The position numbers and the translations under genes were made by a program. A stretch of 8,998 nt of DNA from JAJFVC01 sp039698075 (GTDB lineage: Bacteria > Planctomycetota > Planctomycetia > Pirellulales > Thermoguttaceae). Shown piece after piece: positions 1 to 6,753 of this stretch. The notes under the pieces were generated by a model that worked only from the letters and a program-made list of their open reading frames with translations, searched no databases and had not been told where the DNA came from. Where the stretch lies: the NCBI GenBank assembly GCA_039698075.1, contig JBDKTJ010000051.1, positions 1 to 8,998 of the forward strand, read 5' to 3'. Each line of letters opens with the position of its first letter. Positions within the stretch are counted from its first letter, which is position 1.

Positions 1-2954
1 CCGATCTGCGTGAAGATGTTCACATCCGACTTGGCGACCAGCACGCCCACAATCGAACTCAACAGGCACATCGGCACGACCAAAATCACGGCCAGCGGCA
101 GCGACCAGCTTTCGTACTGCGCGGCCAGCACCAGAAACACCATGACCACGGCCAACGCGAAGATCCACATCGCCGTGTTGCCGGCCTGCATTTCCTGGTA
201 GGCCATGTCGGTCCATTCGTAGCGCATTCCCTCGGGCAACTGGCGATCAGCGAGATTCTGCAGCGTTTGAATGGCCTGTCCCGAGCTGACCCCCGGGCCT
301 GCGTTGCCGTTGATGGCCGCGGCGGAATACATATTATAGCGCGTGAGAATGAACGGTCCGTTCACCTCGCGCACATCGGCCAGCGCGCCGATCGGCACCA
401 TCTCGCCCCGCCGGTTGCGCACCTTCAATCGCCCGACGTCGTCCAAATCGTTCCGAAACCTCGCGTCGGCCTGGGCCACAACCTGCCAGGTTTGACCGAA
501 CAGGTTGAAGTCGTTGATGTACAACGAGCCCAAAAACACCTGAAGCGTATTGAAGGCGTCGGCCAGCGGGACGTCCATCGCCATGCACTGCTCGCGGTTC
601 AGATTGACGTACAACTGCGGCGCATTGGCCCGAAACACGCTGAACAACCCGACCAGCAGCGGCGTATGGCTCGACGGCTTGCGCAGCGCACTGCCCTTTT
701 GCACCAGATTGTCGGCCTGATCCTGCAACACCTTCGGCCCGGCGTCCTTTCGATCTTCGACCATGAACTTGAATCCGCCCGAACGCCCCAGTCCGCGGAT
801 CGGCGGCGGCGGCAACACGCTCACTTTCGCCTCCGGCGCTTCGGTCACCGATCGCGCCACGATGGCCGCGGCGATTTCCGTGCCGTACAACCCCGGCCCA
901 CGACGCCGGTCGAAATCGTCGAGCACCACGACAATCATGCCGAAATTGGAGCCCGACGCATTGATTGCAAACGACGAACCCGACATGGCCATCGTGTGTT
1001 TCACCCCGGGCGTCTCCATCGCGATGCGTTGCACGCGGTCCACGACCGTCCGAGTCCGCTCGATCGAGGCCGCGTCGGGCAATTGAATCACGGCGTACAG
1101 ATAACCCATGTCTTGGGCCGGAATAAACCCCTTCGGCGCCAACGCGAAACAGCGATAGGTTGTGACCAACAGCCCGGCGTAAACGATCAGCACCACAATG
1201 CCGACTCGCAACAAACCGCCGACTATTCGGACGTAAACATTCGTGGCCGACGCGAACCCGGCATTGAACCATCGAAACGCGGACCGCAACCAGCCGTTCG
1301 CCCGGCGTGAAATCAGCCAGCCGAGCAAAACGCCGATCGCCGTCGCCGCAACGACGATCCACCACGCGGCCGACGCGGTTTGCTCATAAGCCAGCCAGCC
1401 GCCCAACGCCGGAAACGCCACGCGAGGCAACGCATCGTGCGTCTCCCGATCGCGGCGACGCAACAACACAGCCGCCAACGCGGGGCTAAGCGTCAGCGAA
1501 TTGAACGTCGAAATGACCGTCGACGCGGCGATCGTCAGCGCGAACTGCCGAAAAAACTGCCCGGTCATGCCGCCGATGAACGTGCACGGCACAAACACGG
1601 CGCTCAAGACCAGCCCGACCGCGATCACCGGGCCCGACACCTGGCTCATCGCCTTGATCGTGGCCTCGCGCGGCGCCATCCCTTGTTCGATGTGGTGTTC
1701 GACCGCCTCGACCACCACGATCGCGTCGTCCACGACGATGCCGATGGCCAGCACCAGGCCGAACAGCGTCAGGTTGTTCAAGCTGAATCCGAAAACGGCC
1801 AGCACGCCGAACGTCCCGATGATGGCCACCGGCACCGCGATCAGTGGAATCACGGCCGATCGCCAATTTTGCAGGAACAACAACACCACCAACGCCACCA
1901 ACAACACCGCGTCGCGCAACGACTCGAACACCTCGCGAATGCACTCGCGCGTGTACGGCGTGCTGTCAAATTGGATGGCGTAGGTCAGATCTTCCGGAAA
2001 ATCCTCAGCCAATTCGTCCATCTTGGCGCGAACCCGTTCGGCCACATCGAGCGCGTTGGCGTCGGGCAACTGGACGATCATCAAGCCGGCCGACGGATAG
2101 CCGTCCAACTTGCAACTGACGTCTTGGCTTCGCGCGCCCATCTCGACCCGAGCGACGTCGCCGAGCTGCACGATGCGGCCGTCGGGCGTCGCGCGCAGAA
2201 TCATTTTGGCGAACTGTTCCGGCCTGTTCAATCGCCCGAGCGTGGTGATCGTCACCTGCGTCTCCTGGCCCGACCGAATCGGCGATTGCCCGATCTGACC
2301 GGAGGCGACTTGAGTGTTCTGTTCTCGCACGGCGTTGACCACGTCGCCGGCCGTGAGTCCTCGGGCGGCCAGTTTGTCGGGGTCCAGCCAAATCCGCATG
2401 CTGTAATCGCGCTGGCCCATGATGTTGACGTCGCTGACGCCCGGCACGCGCAAAATCTCGTTGTACAGCTTCAAAAAGGCGTAGTTGCTCAGGTAGAGCT
2501 GATCGTAACGGCCGTTGGGCGAATAGAGATTGACCGACATCAGCGTGTCGGACGACATTTTGCGGGTGACGATGCCCGTCCGCTTCAGCACGTCGGGCAA
2601 CATCGGCAGCGCCAGGTTCACCTTGTTTTGAACCAACACCTGGGCCAGATTCAAATTGACGCCTTGGCGGAATGTCACCGTCAGATTGTAGGAGCCGTCG
2701 TTGGCCGACTGCGACTCCATGTAGATCATGTTCTCGACGCCGTTGACCTGCTGCTCGATGGGGGCCGCGACGCTTTGGGCCACCACCTCGGCGCTGGCGC
2801 CGGGATACGTGCATCGCACGCGGACCGTCGGCGGAGTGACCGGCGGATATTGCGTCAGCGGAAGCCGAAGATAGCCGACCGCGCCGCATAGCGTAATGAT
2901 CACCGACAGCACGGTGGCGAAGATCGGTCGGTCGATGAAGAATCGCGAAAACAT
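1..2954 (-). CDS. RND multidrug efflux pump, HAE1/AcrB type (C-terminus beyond window)
   Basis: This is the inner-membrane, proton-driven pump of a tripartite efflux system, which passes substrates to the adaptor and outer-membrane channel encoded upstream. The reading frame is open without a stop from the ATG at 2954 to the window edge, giving 984 codons of an expected 1,050-1,100. The N-terminus MFSRFFIDRPIFATVLSVII is the classic HAE1 start with TM1. Porter-domain motifs follow (YPGASAEVV, and VPGVSDVNIMG near residue 165). TM4 carries GIVVDDAIVVVE, with D409 and D410 matching the proton-relay pair D407/D408 of AcrB. The second half has YINDFN, DMAYQEMQAGN and AAQYESWSLPL. The window ends just before the TM10 segment that carries the relay lysine. 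The loop between TM6 and TM7 (about residues 499-562) is enlarged and holds an extra hydrophobic segment. The start lies 19 bases after the adaptor stop, so the genes are probably co-transcribed. The substrate cannot be inferred. Confidence 0.96.
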   Translation of the reverse strand, partial: MFSRFFIDRPIFATVLSVIITLCGAVGYLRLPLTQYPPVTPPTVRVRCTYPGASAEVVAQSVAAPIEQQVNGVENMIYMESQSANDGSYNLTVTFRQGVNLNLAQVLVQNKVNLALPMLPDVLKRTGIVTRKMSSDTLMSVNLYSPNGRYDQLYLSNYAFLKLYNEILRVPGVSDVNIMGQRDYSMRIWLDPDKLAARGLTAGDVVNAVREQNTQVASGQIGQSPIRSGQETQVTITTLGRLNRPEQFAKMILRATPDGRIVQLGDVARVEMGARSQDVSCKLDGYPSAGLMIVQLPDANALDVAERVRAKMDELAEDFPEDLTYAIQFDSTPYTRECIREVFESLRDAVLLVALVVLLFLQNWRSAVIPLIAVPVAIIGTFGVLAVFGFSLNNLTLFGLVLAIGIVVDDAIVVVEAVEHHIEQGMAPREATIKAMSQVSGPVIAVGLVLSAVFVPCTFIGGMTGQFFRQFALTIAASTVISTFNSLTLSPALAAVLLRRRDRETHDALPRVAFPALGGWLAYEQTASAAWWIVVAATAIGVLLGWLISRRANGWLRSAFRWFNAGFASATNVYVRIVGGLLRVGIVVLIVYAGLLVTTYRCFALAPKGFIPAQDMGYLYAVIQLPDAASIERTRTVVDRVQRIAMETPGVKHTMAMSGSSFAINASGSNFGMIVVVLDDFDRRRGPGLYGTEIAAAIVARSVTEAPEAKVSVLPPPPIRGLGRSGGFKFMVEDRKDAGPKVLQDQADNLVQKGSALRKPSSHTPLLVGLFSVFRANAPQLYVNLNREQCMAMDVPLADAFNTLQVFLGSLYINDFNLFGQTWQVVAQADARFRNDLDDVGRLKVRNRRGEMVPIGALADVREVNGPFILTRYNMYSAAAINGNAGPGVSSGQAIQTLQNLADRQLPEGMRYEWTDMAYQEMQAGNTAMWIFALAVVMVFLVLAAQYESWSLPLAVILVVPMCLLSSIVGVLVAKSDVNIFTQI

Positions 2955-2973
2955 GGCGGCCGCCCGACGAAAA

Positions 2974-4143
2974 TCACGTCCCGCGGGATTTCGGTTCGAT
3001 CAAGATCGGACGGACTTCATCGCCCGACTTGATTCGTTGCAGTCCTTCCACCACGACGCGGTCGTCCCGGCTCAATCCGCTCTTGATCTCCCGCAACTTG
3101 CCGTGAAGCGACCCGATTTGCACCGAGCGGCTGACCGCACGATTCTTCGGATCGACCACGTAAACGAACCGCTGCCCTTGGTCCGAGCCCAACGCTTCCT
3201 CGGGCACCATGATCGCCTCGTGCCGCGGACTCACCGGCACGCGAATCCTTGCAAACATGCCCGGCGACAAAATTCGCTTCGGGTTTGAAAACACCGCGCG
3301 AAGCCGCAACGTGCCGGTCATCGGGTCGACCCGGTTGTCGGCGAAATCGATCGTCCCCTCGCGCGAAAAATCGTCCTCGTCGGCCAGCGCCAACAAGATC
3401 GGCAGCTTGGCCTTGCGGGCCGACTTCATCTCGCCCGCCCGAATCATCCGCCGCAATTGCAGCAGCGTTCGCTCGTCCATGTCGAAATAGACGTAGATCG
3501 GGTCCAACGTCACGATCGTCGTCAGCGGCGTCTGATCGGCCTGGACCATGTTGCCCGGATCGATCAACTGCTTGCTCACCCGCCCGTCGCACGGCGAGCG
3601 CACCTGGGTAAACTCCAGATTCAATTCGGCCAACCGCAACGCAGCCTGCGCCGTTTTCACCGCGGCCTCGGCCTCTTTGTAATCGCCGACGATCTGATCG
3701 TAGTCGCCTTGGCTGATCGAACGGGTCGGCAACAACTCTTCGGCCCGCTTGCGGTCCTTCGCCAACCGATCGAGCCGGGCGCGACTTTGCGCCACCGCCG
3801 CCTCGGCCTTGCTTTTGTCAGCCTCGTAGGTGCGAGGATCGATCTCGAACAACAGATCGCCGCGTTTGACCTCGGTCCCCTCTTTGTTCCCGTTGCCGTT
3901 TTTCAAACCCTTGACCAGATAGCCGCTCACGCGGGCGCGAATCTCGACGCCCATCATGGCTTCGGTGTGGCCGGTGAAGTCTTCGTAGTCGACGATCGGT
4001 TCGACGACCGGACGCACCACGCGCACTTCGGCCGCGGCCGGCTTCTCTTCAACCGCCGCATGGTTCGCCGGTCGAGCGCAACCGGCCAAACTGGCCGATG
4101 TCAAAACCGCCGCCAACCAGAAACCCGTTCGTGTCGAGGTCAT
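2974..4143 (-). CDS. RND efflux periplasmic adaptor lipoprotein (membrane fusion protein)
   Basis: This protein of 389 residues is the periplasmic adaptor that bridges the RND pump and the outer-membrane channel (HlyD/AcrA family). The N-terminus has a lipoprotein signal peptide: MTSTRTGFWL, a hydrophobic stretch, then lipobox LAGC, so it is probably lipid-anchored. Then come the lipoyl half-motif (VEIRARVSGYLVKG, followed by VKRGDLLFEIDPRTYEA), an alpha-helical hairpin rich in Ala, Lys, Arg and Glu, the second lipoyl half (VRSPCDGRVSKQLIDPGNMV), a beta-barrel (DPIYVYFDMDERTLLQLRR) and a membrane-proximal domain with PGMFARIRVPV and VPEEALG. A longer ATG start exists at 4179. I prefer 4143 because GGAAG sits 6 bases upstream and the signal peptide then begins directly. 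It lies 75 bases downstream of the channel gene and 19 bases upstream of the pump gene. Confidence 0.95.
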   Translation of the reverse strand: MTSTRTGFWLAAVLTSASLAGCARPANHAAVEEKPAAAEVRVVRPVVEPIVDYEDFTGHTEAMMGVEIRARVSGYLVKGLKNGNGNKEGTEVKRGDLLFEIDPRTYEADKSKAEAAVAQSRARLDRLAKDRKRAEELLPTRSISQGDYDQIVGDYKEAEAAVKTAQAALRLAELNLEFTQVRSPCDGRVSKQLIDPGNMVQADQTPLTTIVTLDPIYVYFDMDERTLLQLRRMIRAGEMKSARKAKLPILLALADEDDFSREGTIDFADNRVDPMTGTLRLRAVFSNPKRILSPGMFARIRVPVSPRHEAIMVPEEALGSDQGQRFVYVVDPKNRAVSRSVQIGSLHGKLREIKSGLSRDDRVVVEGLQRIKSGDEVRPILIEPKSRGT

Positions 4144-4218
4144 ATGCCACTTCCGCCGTTTCGCAGTATTCACAGACATCCATTCTACCGCAAAACCAAC
4201 CCGACCGAAAGAAGCGAC

Positions 4219-5844
4219 TCAGTTCGCCGGCTTGGGTCGCGGCGCGACGGGCTCGTCCGGCGTCGGAACGTTTGTACTCGGCGGTTCCAACAGATTCCGC
4301 AGCCTCTGCAACTCCTCGGTCCCTTCCGGCACGACGCTCGGCGATCGATCGGGCCACGGCGTCGCTTCCGGCGTGGGCTCCTCCTGACGAATCTCCCAAC
4401 CGCCGCCCAACGCCCGATAGACCAGGATCAATCCTTGAGCGATTTGTCCCCGCGATTGGGCCAGCAAGTCTTGTTGCGTGATGCGGTTCTGCTCGATCAA
4501 GGCGAATCGGTTGAAATCAAAACCCGGCTGTCCCAGTTCGGTGGGCAGGAACATATCCCTCACCGCGGCGCTGGCCGAGGTCACGCTTTTGGTCAAATGT
4601 TGCGTGCGGCGCTGGGCCTGAAGGAACGTGACCAATCCGTCTTCCGCCTCCCGGGCGGCCTGCAGCACCGTCTGTTGATAGTCCGTCACCAACTCCTGGA
4701 ATCTCGCCTCTTGATAGCGAACGTTGTTGATGATCCGCCCGTAATTGAGCAACTTCCATTGGAACGTCGGACCCACGCTGCCGTTCAACGACTGACTGCC
4801 CAACAGGTCGGAAAAATCCATCGACTGCCAACCCAACGTGCCGTTGATCGAGAAGGCCGGATAGAGATCGGACGTCGCGATGCCGATGGCCTCGGACTGC
4901 GCGGCCGCCAATCGCTCGGCCCGACGCACGTCCGGACGGCGTCGCAACAAATCGCCGGGAATGCCGATGGCCAGCGTCGCCGGAGCAGTCGGAATGTAAT
5001 CCTCGCCGAGCGTTTCGCGCAGGTTGGTCGGCGGAACGCCCATCAACACGCAAAGCCGGTTTTCCGCGATCCGCAGATCCATCTCCAACTGCGAAATGCC
5101 AGAAATCGTCTGCTCCAGGTTGCTTTCGGTTTGATGGACGTCCAGCGGAATCGTTCGGAATCCGACCTTTTCGCGCCGCTTGGTCCACTTCAACACCAAC
5201 TCCAAAATCGTCACGTTCTGGCGCAGATAGCGGAGCCGTTCCTGGGTGGTGCGAATCTGCACGTAGTTCGAGGCCACGTCGCCCAACAACGTGACCAACA
5301 CCTGATCGTAGTCGGCCACCGAGGCGTCCAACCGGTCGCTGGCGGCGGCCACCGCCCGACGAAATCGCCCCCAAAAATCCAACTCCCACGACAGATTGAA
5401 TCCGAAACTCCACTGGTCGTAAAACGGCGTGCTCAAGCCCGGCATCGTCTGGCTCTTGGCCATGCGTTGATACCCGCCCGCCGCGTTTTGCGTCTGCGGA
5501 AAAACCTCGCCCTTGGCCACGCCCAATATCGCCCGAGCTTGAAGAATTCGGAAACCCGCCTCGCGCAACGACAGATTTTGCCGATACGACGTGACGATGA
5601 GCCGATCGAGCGTCGGGTCTTGAAAAACCGTCCACCAACGGCTCAGCGATTGATCGTCGGCCACATGGATATCGGCCTGATCGATCCACTGATCCGCCAC
5701 GGGCGCCGACGGCGTGCAGTAGTTTGGTCCCACCTTGAACCCGTTGTGCACGTAATCCGACAAACTCGTGCAGCCGGTCAGCCCAAGCATCGCCAGACCC
5801 AACCACGCCGCGAGCATCCACCGTTGCGAGCGAGTTCGGCCCAT
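4219..5844 (-). CDS. Outer-membrane efflux lipoprotein, NodT/TolC-like
   Basis: This protein of 541 residues is the outer-membrane exit duct of the tripartite pump (OEP family, NodT type). The chosen ATG has AAGGGA 6 bases upstream. It starts MGRTRSQRWM, a hydrophobic helix and lipobox LTGC, a type II signal peptide. A GTG at 5889 would extend the frame by 15 residues but gives no better signal. The family hallmark KVGPNYCTPSAPVADQW follows; here the residue after Tyr is a Cys. Two OEP repeats are visible, each with long coiled-coil helices: one around WSFGFNLSWELDFWGRFRRAVAAA and one around AFSINGTLGW to WKLLNYGRI. Between them is IPGDLLRRRPDVRRAERLAAA, a signature of this family. The C-terminus is a proline-rich tail of about 55 residues (PEATPWPDRSPSVVPEG onward), probably disordered in the periplasm. 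It is first in the operon, ahead of adaptor and pump. Confidence 0.95.
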   Translation of the reverse strand: MGRTRSQRWMLAAWLGLAMLGLTGCTSLSDYVHNGFKVGPNYCTPSAPVADQWIDQADIHVADDQSLSRWWTVFQDPTLDRLIVTSYRQNLSLREAGFRILQARAILGVAKGEVFPQTQNAAGGYQRMAKSQTMPGLSTPFYDQWSFGFNLSWELDFWGRFRRAVAAASDRLDASVADYDQVLVTLLGDVASNYVQIRTTQERLRYLRQNVTILELVLKWTKRREKVGFRTIPLDVHQTESNLEQTISGISQLEMDLRIAENRLCVLMGVPPTNLRETLGEDYIPTAPATLAIGIPGDLLRRRPDVRRAERLAAAQSEAIGIATSDLYPAFSINGTLGWQSMDFSDLLGSQSLNGSVGPTFQWKLLNYGRIINNVRYQEARFQELVTDYQQTVLQAAREAEDGLVTFLQAQRRTQHLTKSVTSASAAVRDMFLPTELGQPGFDFNRFALIEQNRITQQDLLAQSRGQIAQGLILVYRALGGGWEIRQEEPTPEATPWPDRSPSVVPEGTEELQRLRNLLEPPSTNVPTPDEPVAPRPKPAN

Positions 5845-6043
5845 GACGCATCCCTTCGTTTTCCGACGCAACACAGCGGCCGATGCCACGCGCCGTCAAA
5901 ATCGGCACAATCAGCGCAGCCGTTACCATTGATATCATCGGAAAACTGGCCCAAGATGCGTTGGAAAGGCCGGAACGATCGTTAAAGTCTCTCTAGATGC
6001 CCCACCTTACGCACCCGCGCACTTTCGAGTTGGAATGCGTATC
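5845..6043 (-). other. Leader region of the efflux operon, no gene recognised
   Basis: About 200 bases lie between the end of the decayed binding-protein remnant and the channel gene. The operon promoter should lie here or further upstream, but I see no convincing -35/-10 pair. The only notable short structure is the perfect 10-base palindrome AACGATCGTT at 5974-5983, a possible operator or chance. An ATG at 5938 opens a frame that overlaps the channel gene out of phase, has no family signature, and is treated as a shadow. No regulator gene (TetR, MarR or two-component) is adjacent. Confidence 0.4.
5851..5856 (-). promoter_or_regulatory. Ribosome binding site of the outer-membrane channel gene
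   Basis: AAGGGA on the minus strand lies 6 bases before the ATG at 5844. It decides this start over the upstream GTG at 5889, which has no comparable site. Confidence 0.6.
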
Positions 6044-6272
6044 ATAGGGGCGACTGAACCGCGCAAGGCCTTGATCCGATCGGGCGTCATCTCGACGCCG
6101 TTCATGGCGAAGTCGAAATCGCCGCGTTGCAGGCCGGAAGTGAGACTTTTGAAATCGTATTGAACGAATTGGATCTTGGGACCCAACGCAGCGGCGGCGA
6201 AGGATCAGCGGCCCAAGCCGTCCACCCCAATCCAATCCAGGCCAGCAAAACCACGCCCGGCCGATCGACCAT
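6044..6272 (-). pseudogene. Remnant of a family 3 (amino-acid type) periplasmic solute-binding protein gene
   Basis: This is a broken gene, readable only by joining three frames of the minus strand. Frame one starts at the ATG at 6272: MVDRPG, then a signal peptide VVLLAWIGLGWTAWAA, then DPSPPLRW. Frame two, from about 6189 to 6064, reads ALGPKIQFVQYDF, then SGLQRGDFDFAMNGVEMTPD and RIKAL. This is the typical core of SBP_bac_3 domains (GDFDF-x-xNG-x-E-x-TPDR). Frame three resumes the domain as RFSRPY at 6061-6044, which normally follows RIKAL directly. The segment between PLRW and ALGPK, usually some tens of residues containing the ligand-site aromatics, is missing. Everything after RPY is lost, including the second lobe and any fused permease. 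The ATG lies 16 bases after the rpsR stop, so the intact gene was probably read from the rpsR transcript. No functional product is expected. The family call rests on the core motif and signal peptide; whether a permease was fused is unknown. Confidence 0.78.
6182..6191 (-). other. Likely deletion junction in the pseudogene (short repeat)
   Basis: CTGCGTTGGG on the minus strand can be read in two frames. As CTG CGT TGG G it gives LRW(G), which ends the signal-peptide region. As (G)CT GCG TTG GG it gives (A)ALG, which begins the binding-protein core. Both readings are what the family would have at two separate places. The simplest explanation is a deletion between two copies of this 10-base word, leaving one. 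The ancestral sequence is not visible here, so this is inference. Confidence 0.55.
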
Positions 6273-6288
6273 CTTCGTTGACGCGGCT

Positions 6289-6564
6289 CTACTCGCCGAT
6301 GTAGGGCAGCAACGCCATGAACCGAGCTCGCTTGATCGCCTTCGTCACGGCGTGTTGGCTGACAGCCGTACAACCGCTCTTGCGGCGACTGATGATCTTG
6401 CCTTGCCGGTTGGTGAGCTTCTTCAACAACTCGACGTCCTTATAGTCCACGTACATCGGACGCGGCCGCTGTCCATCCACGAAGATCGGGTCTTTCTTCT
6501 TCGTGCGAACCTTCGCCTTCGCGCGCCGCTTGCTCACCTTGTTGACTTGAAGTCGCCTTGCCAT
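6289..6564 (-). CDS. rpsR: 30S ribosomal protein S18
   Basis: This is a small-subunit ribosomal protein of 91 residues that binds with S6 at the platform of the 30S subunit. The C-terminal half carries the family signature: VDYKDVELLKKLTNRQGKII, then SRRKSGCTAVSQHAVTKAIK and RARFMALLPYIGE, matching the GK-I-x-x-R, AIKRAR and LLPY conservation of S18. The basic N-terminus MARRLQVNKVSKRRAKAKVR is longer than that of E. coli and contains no cysteine, so it is a zinc-free form; the only Cys is C65. The ATG at 6564 has AGGGA 5 bases upstream. A longer in-frame start at 6603 adds an untypical MDFLGYLSTLGNP and is rejected. No rpsF, ssb or rplI neighbour is present. The gene sits alone behind its own promoter, after a KAS III gene and before the binding-protein remnant. 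Confidence 0.96.
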   Translation of the reverse strand: MARRLQVNKVSKRRAKAKVRTKKKDPIFVDGQRPRPMYVDYKDVELLKKLTNRQGKIISRRKSGCTAVSQHAVTKAIKRARFMALLPYIGE

Positions 6565-6630
6565 GGGGTTCCCTAAAGTGGAAAGATAACCAAGAAAATC
6601 CAACTCGGCCCGATCCCGGGCAAACCATAC

Positions 6631-6658
6631 AGTATATCGGAACCCCGTCGGTCGACAA
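6631..6658 (-). promoter_or_regulatory. Sigma70-like promoter of rpsR
   Basis: On the minus strand, TTGTCG (6653-6658) is followed after 16 bases by TATACT (6631-6636). The -10 box matches TATAAT at five of six positions and the -35 matches TTGACA at four. Initiation near 6624 would give a leader of about 60 bases before the rpsR ATG. The 189-base gap after the KAS III stop fits a separate transcription unit. Confidence 0.6.
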
Positions 6659-6753
6659 GGGCACTCTCAACAAAACCGGCGGAAAACCGAACACAACCCA
6701 ATCGGCCAACGCCGGCCCGAAGAAACCACCCACACGGAGGGATCCCTCGGGCG

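Noticed and set aside
334..1365. Minus-strand frame 334-1365 in another phase within the pump gene
   Set aside because: It is an out-of-phase shadow; the true frame gives continuous HAE1 motifs through the same bases.
267..2891. Two long plus-strand frames (267-1310 and 1380-2891) opposite the RND pump
   Set aside because: They mirror the pump's coding strand and have low-complexity Arg/His/Asp-rich composition. The pump frame is unbroken and clearly homologous to AcrB.
5845..5938. ATG at 5938 as a leader peptide or separate gene overlapping the channel gene
   Set aside because: The frame runs out of phase deep into the channel gene and has the composition of a shadow. There is no leader-peptide feature or in-frame stop before the channel start.
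3457..5985. 842-codon open frame on the plus strand, opposite the channel and adaptor genes
   Set aside because: It is antisense to two well-recognised genes, is rich in Arg, His and Gln as expected from mirrored GC-rich codons, and shows no family signature.
6127..6576. 149-codon plus-strand frame opposite rpsR and the pseudogene
   Set aside because: It mirrors the S18 coding sequence and has no domain of its own.
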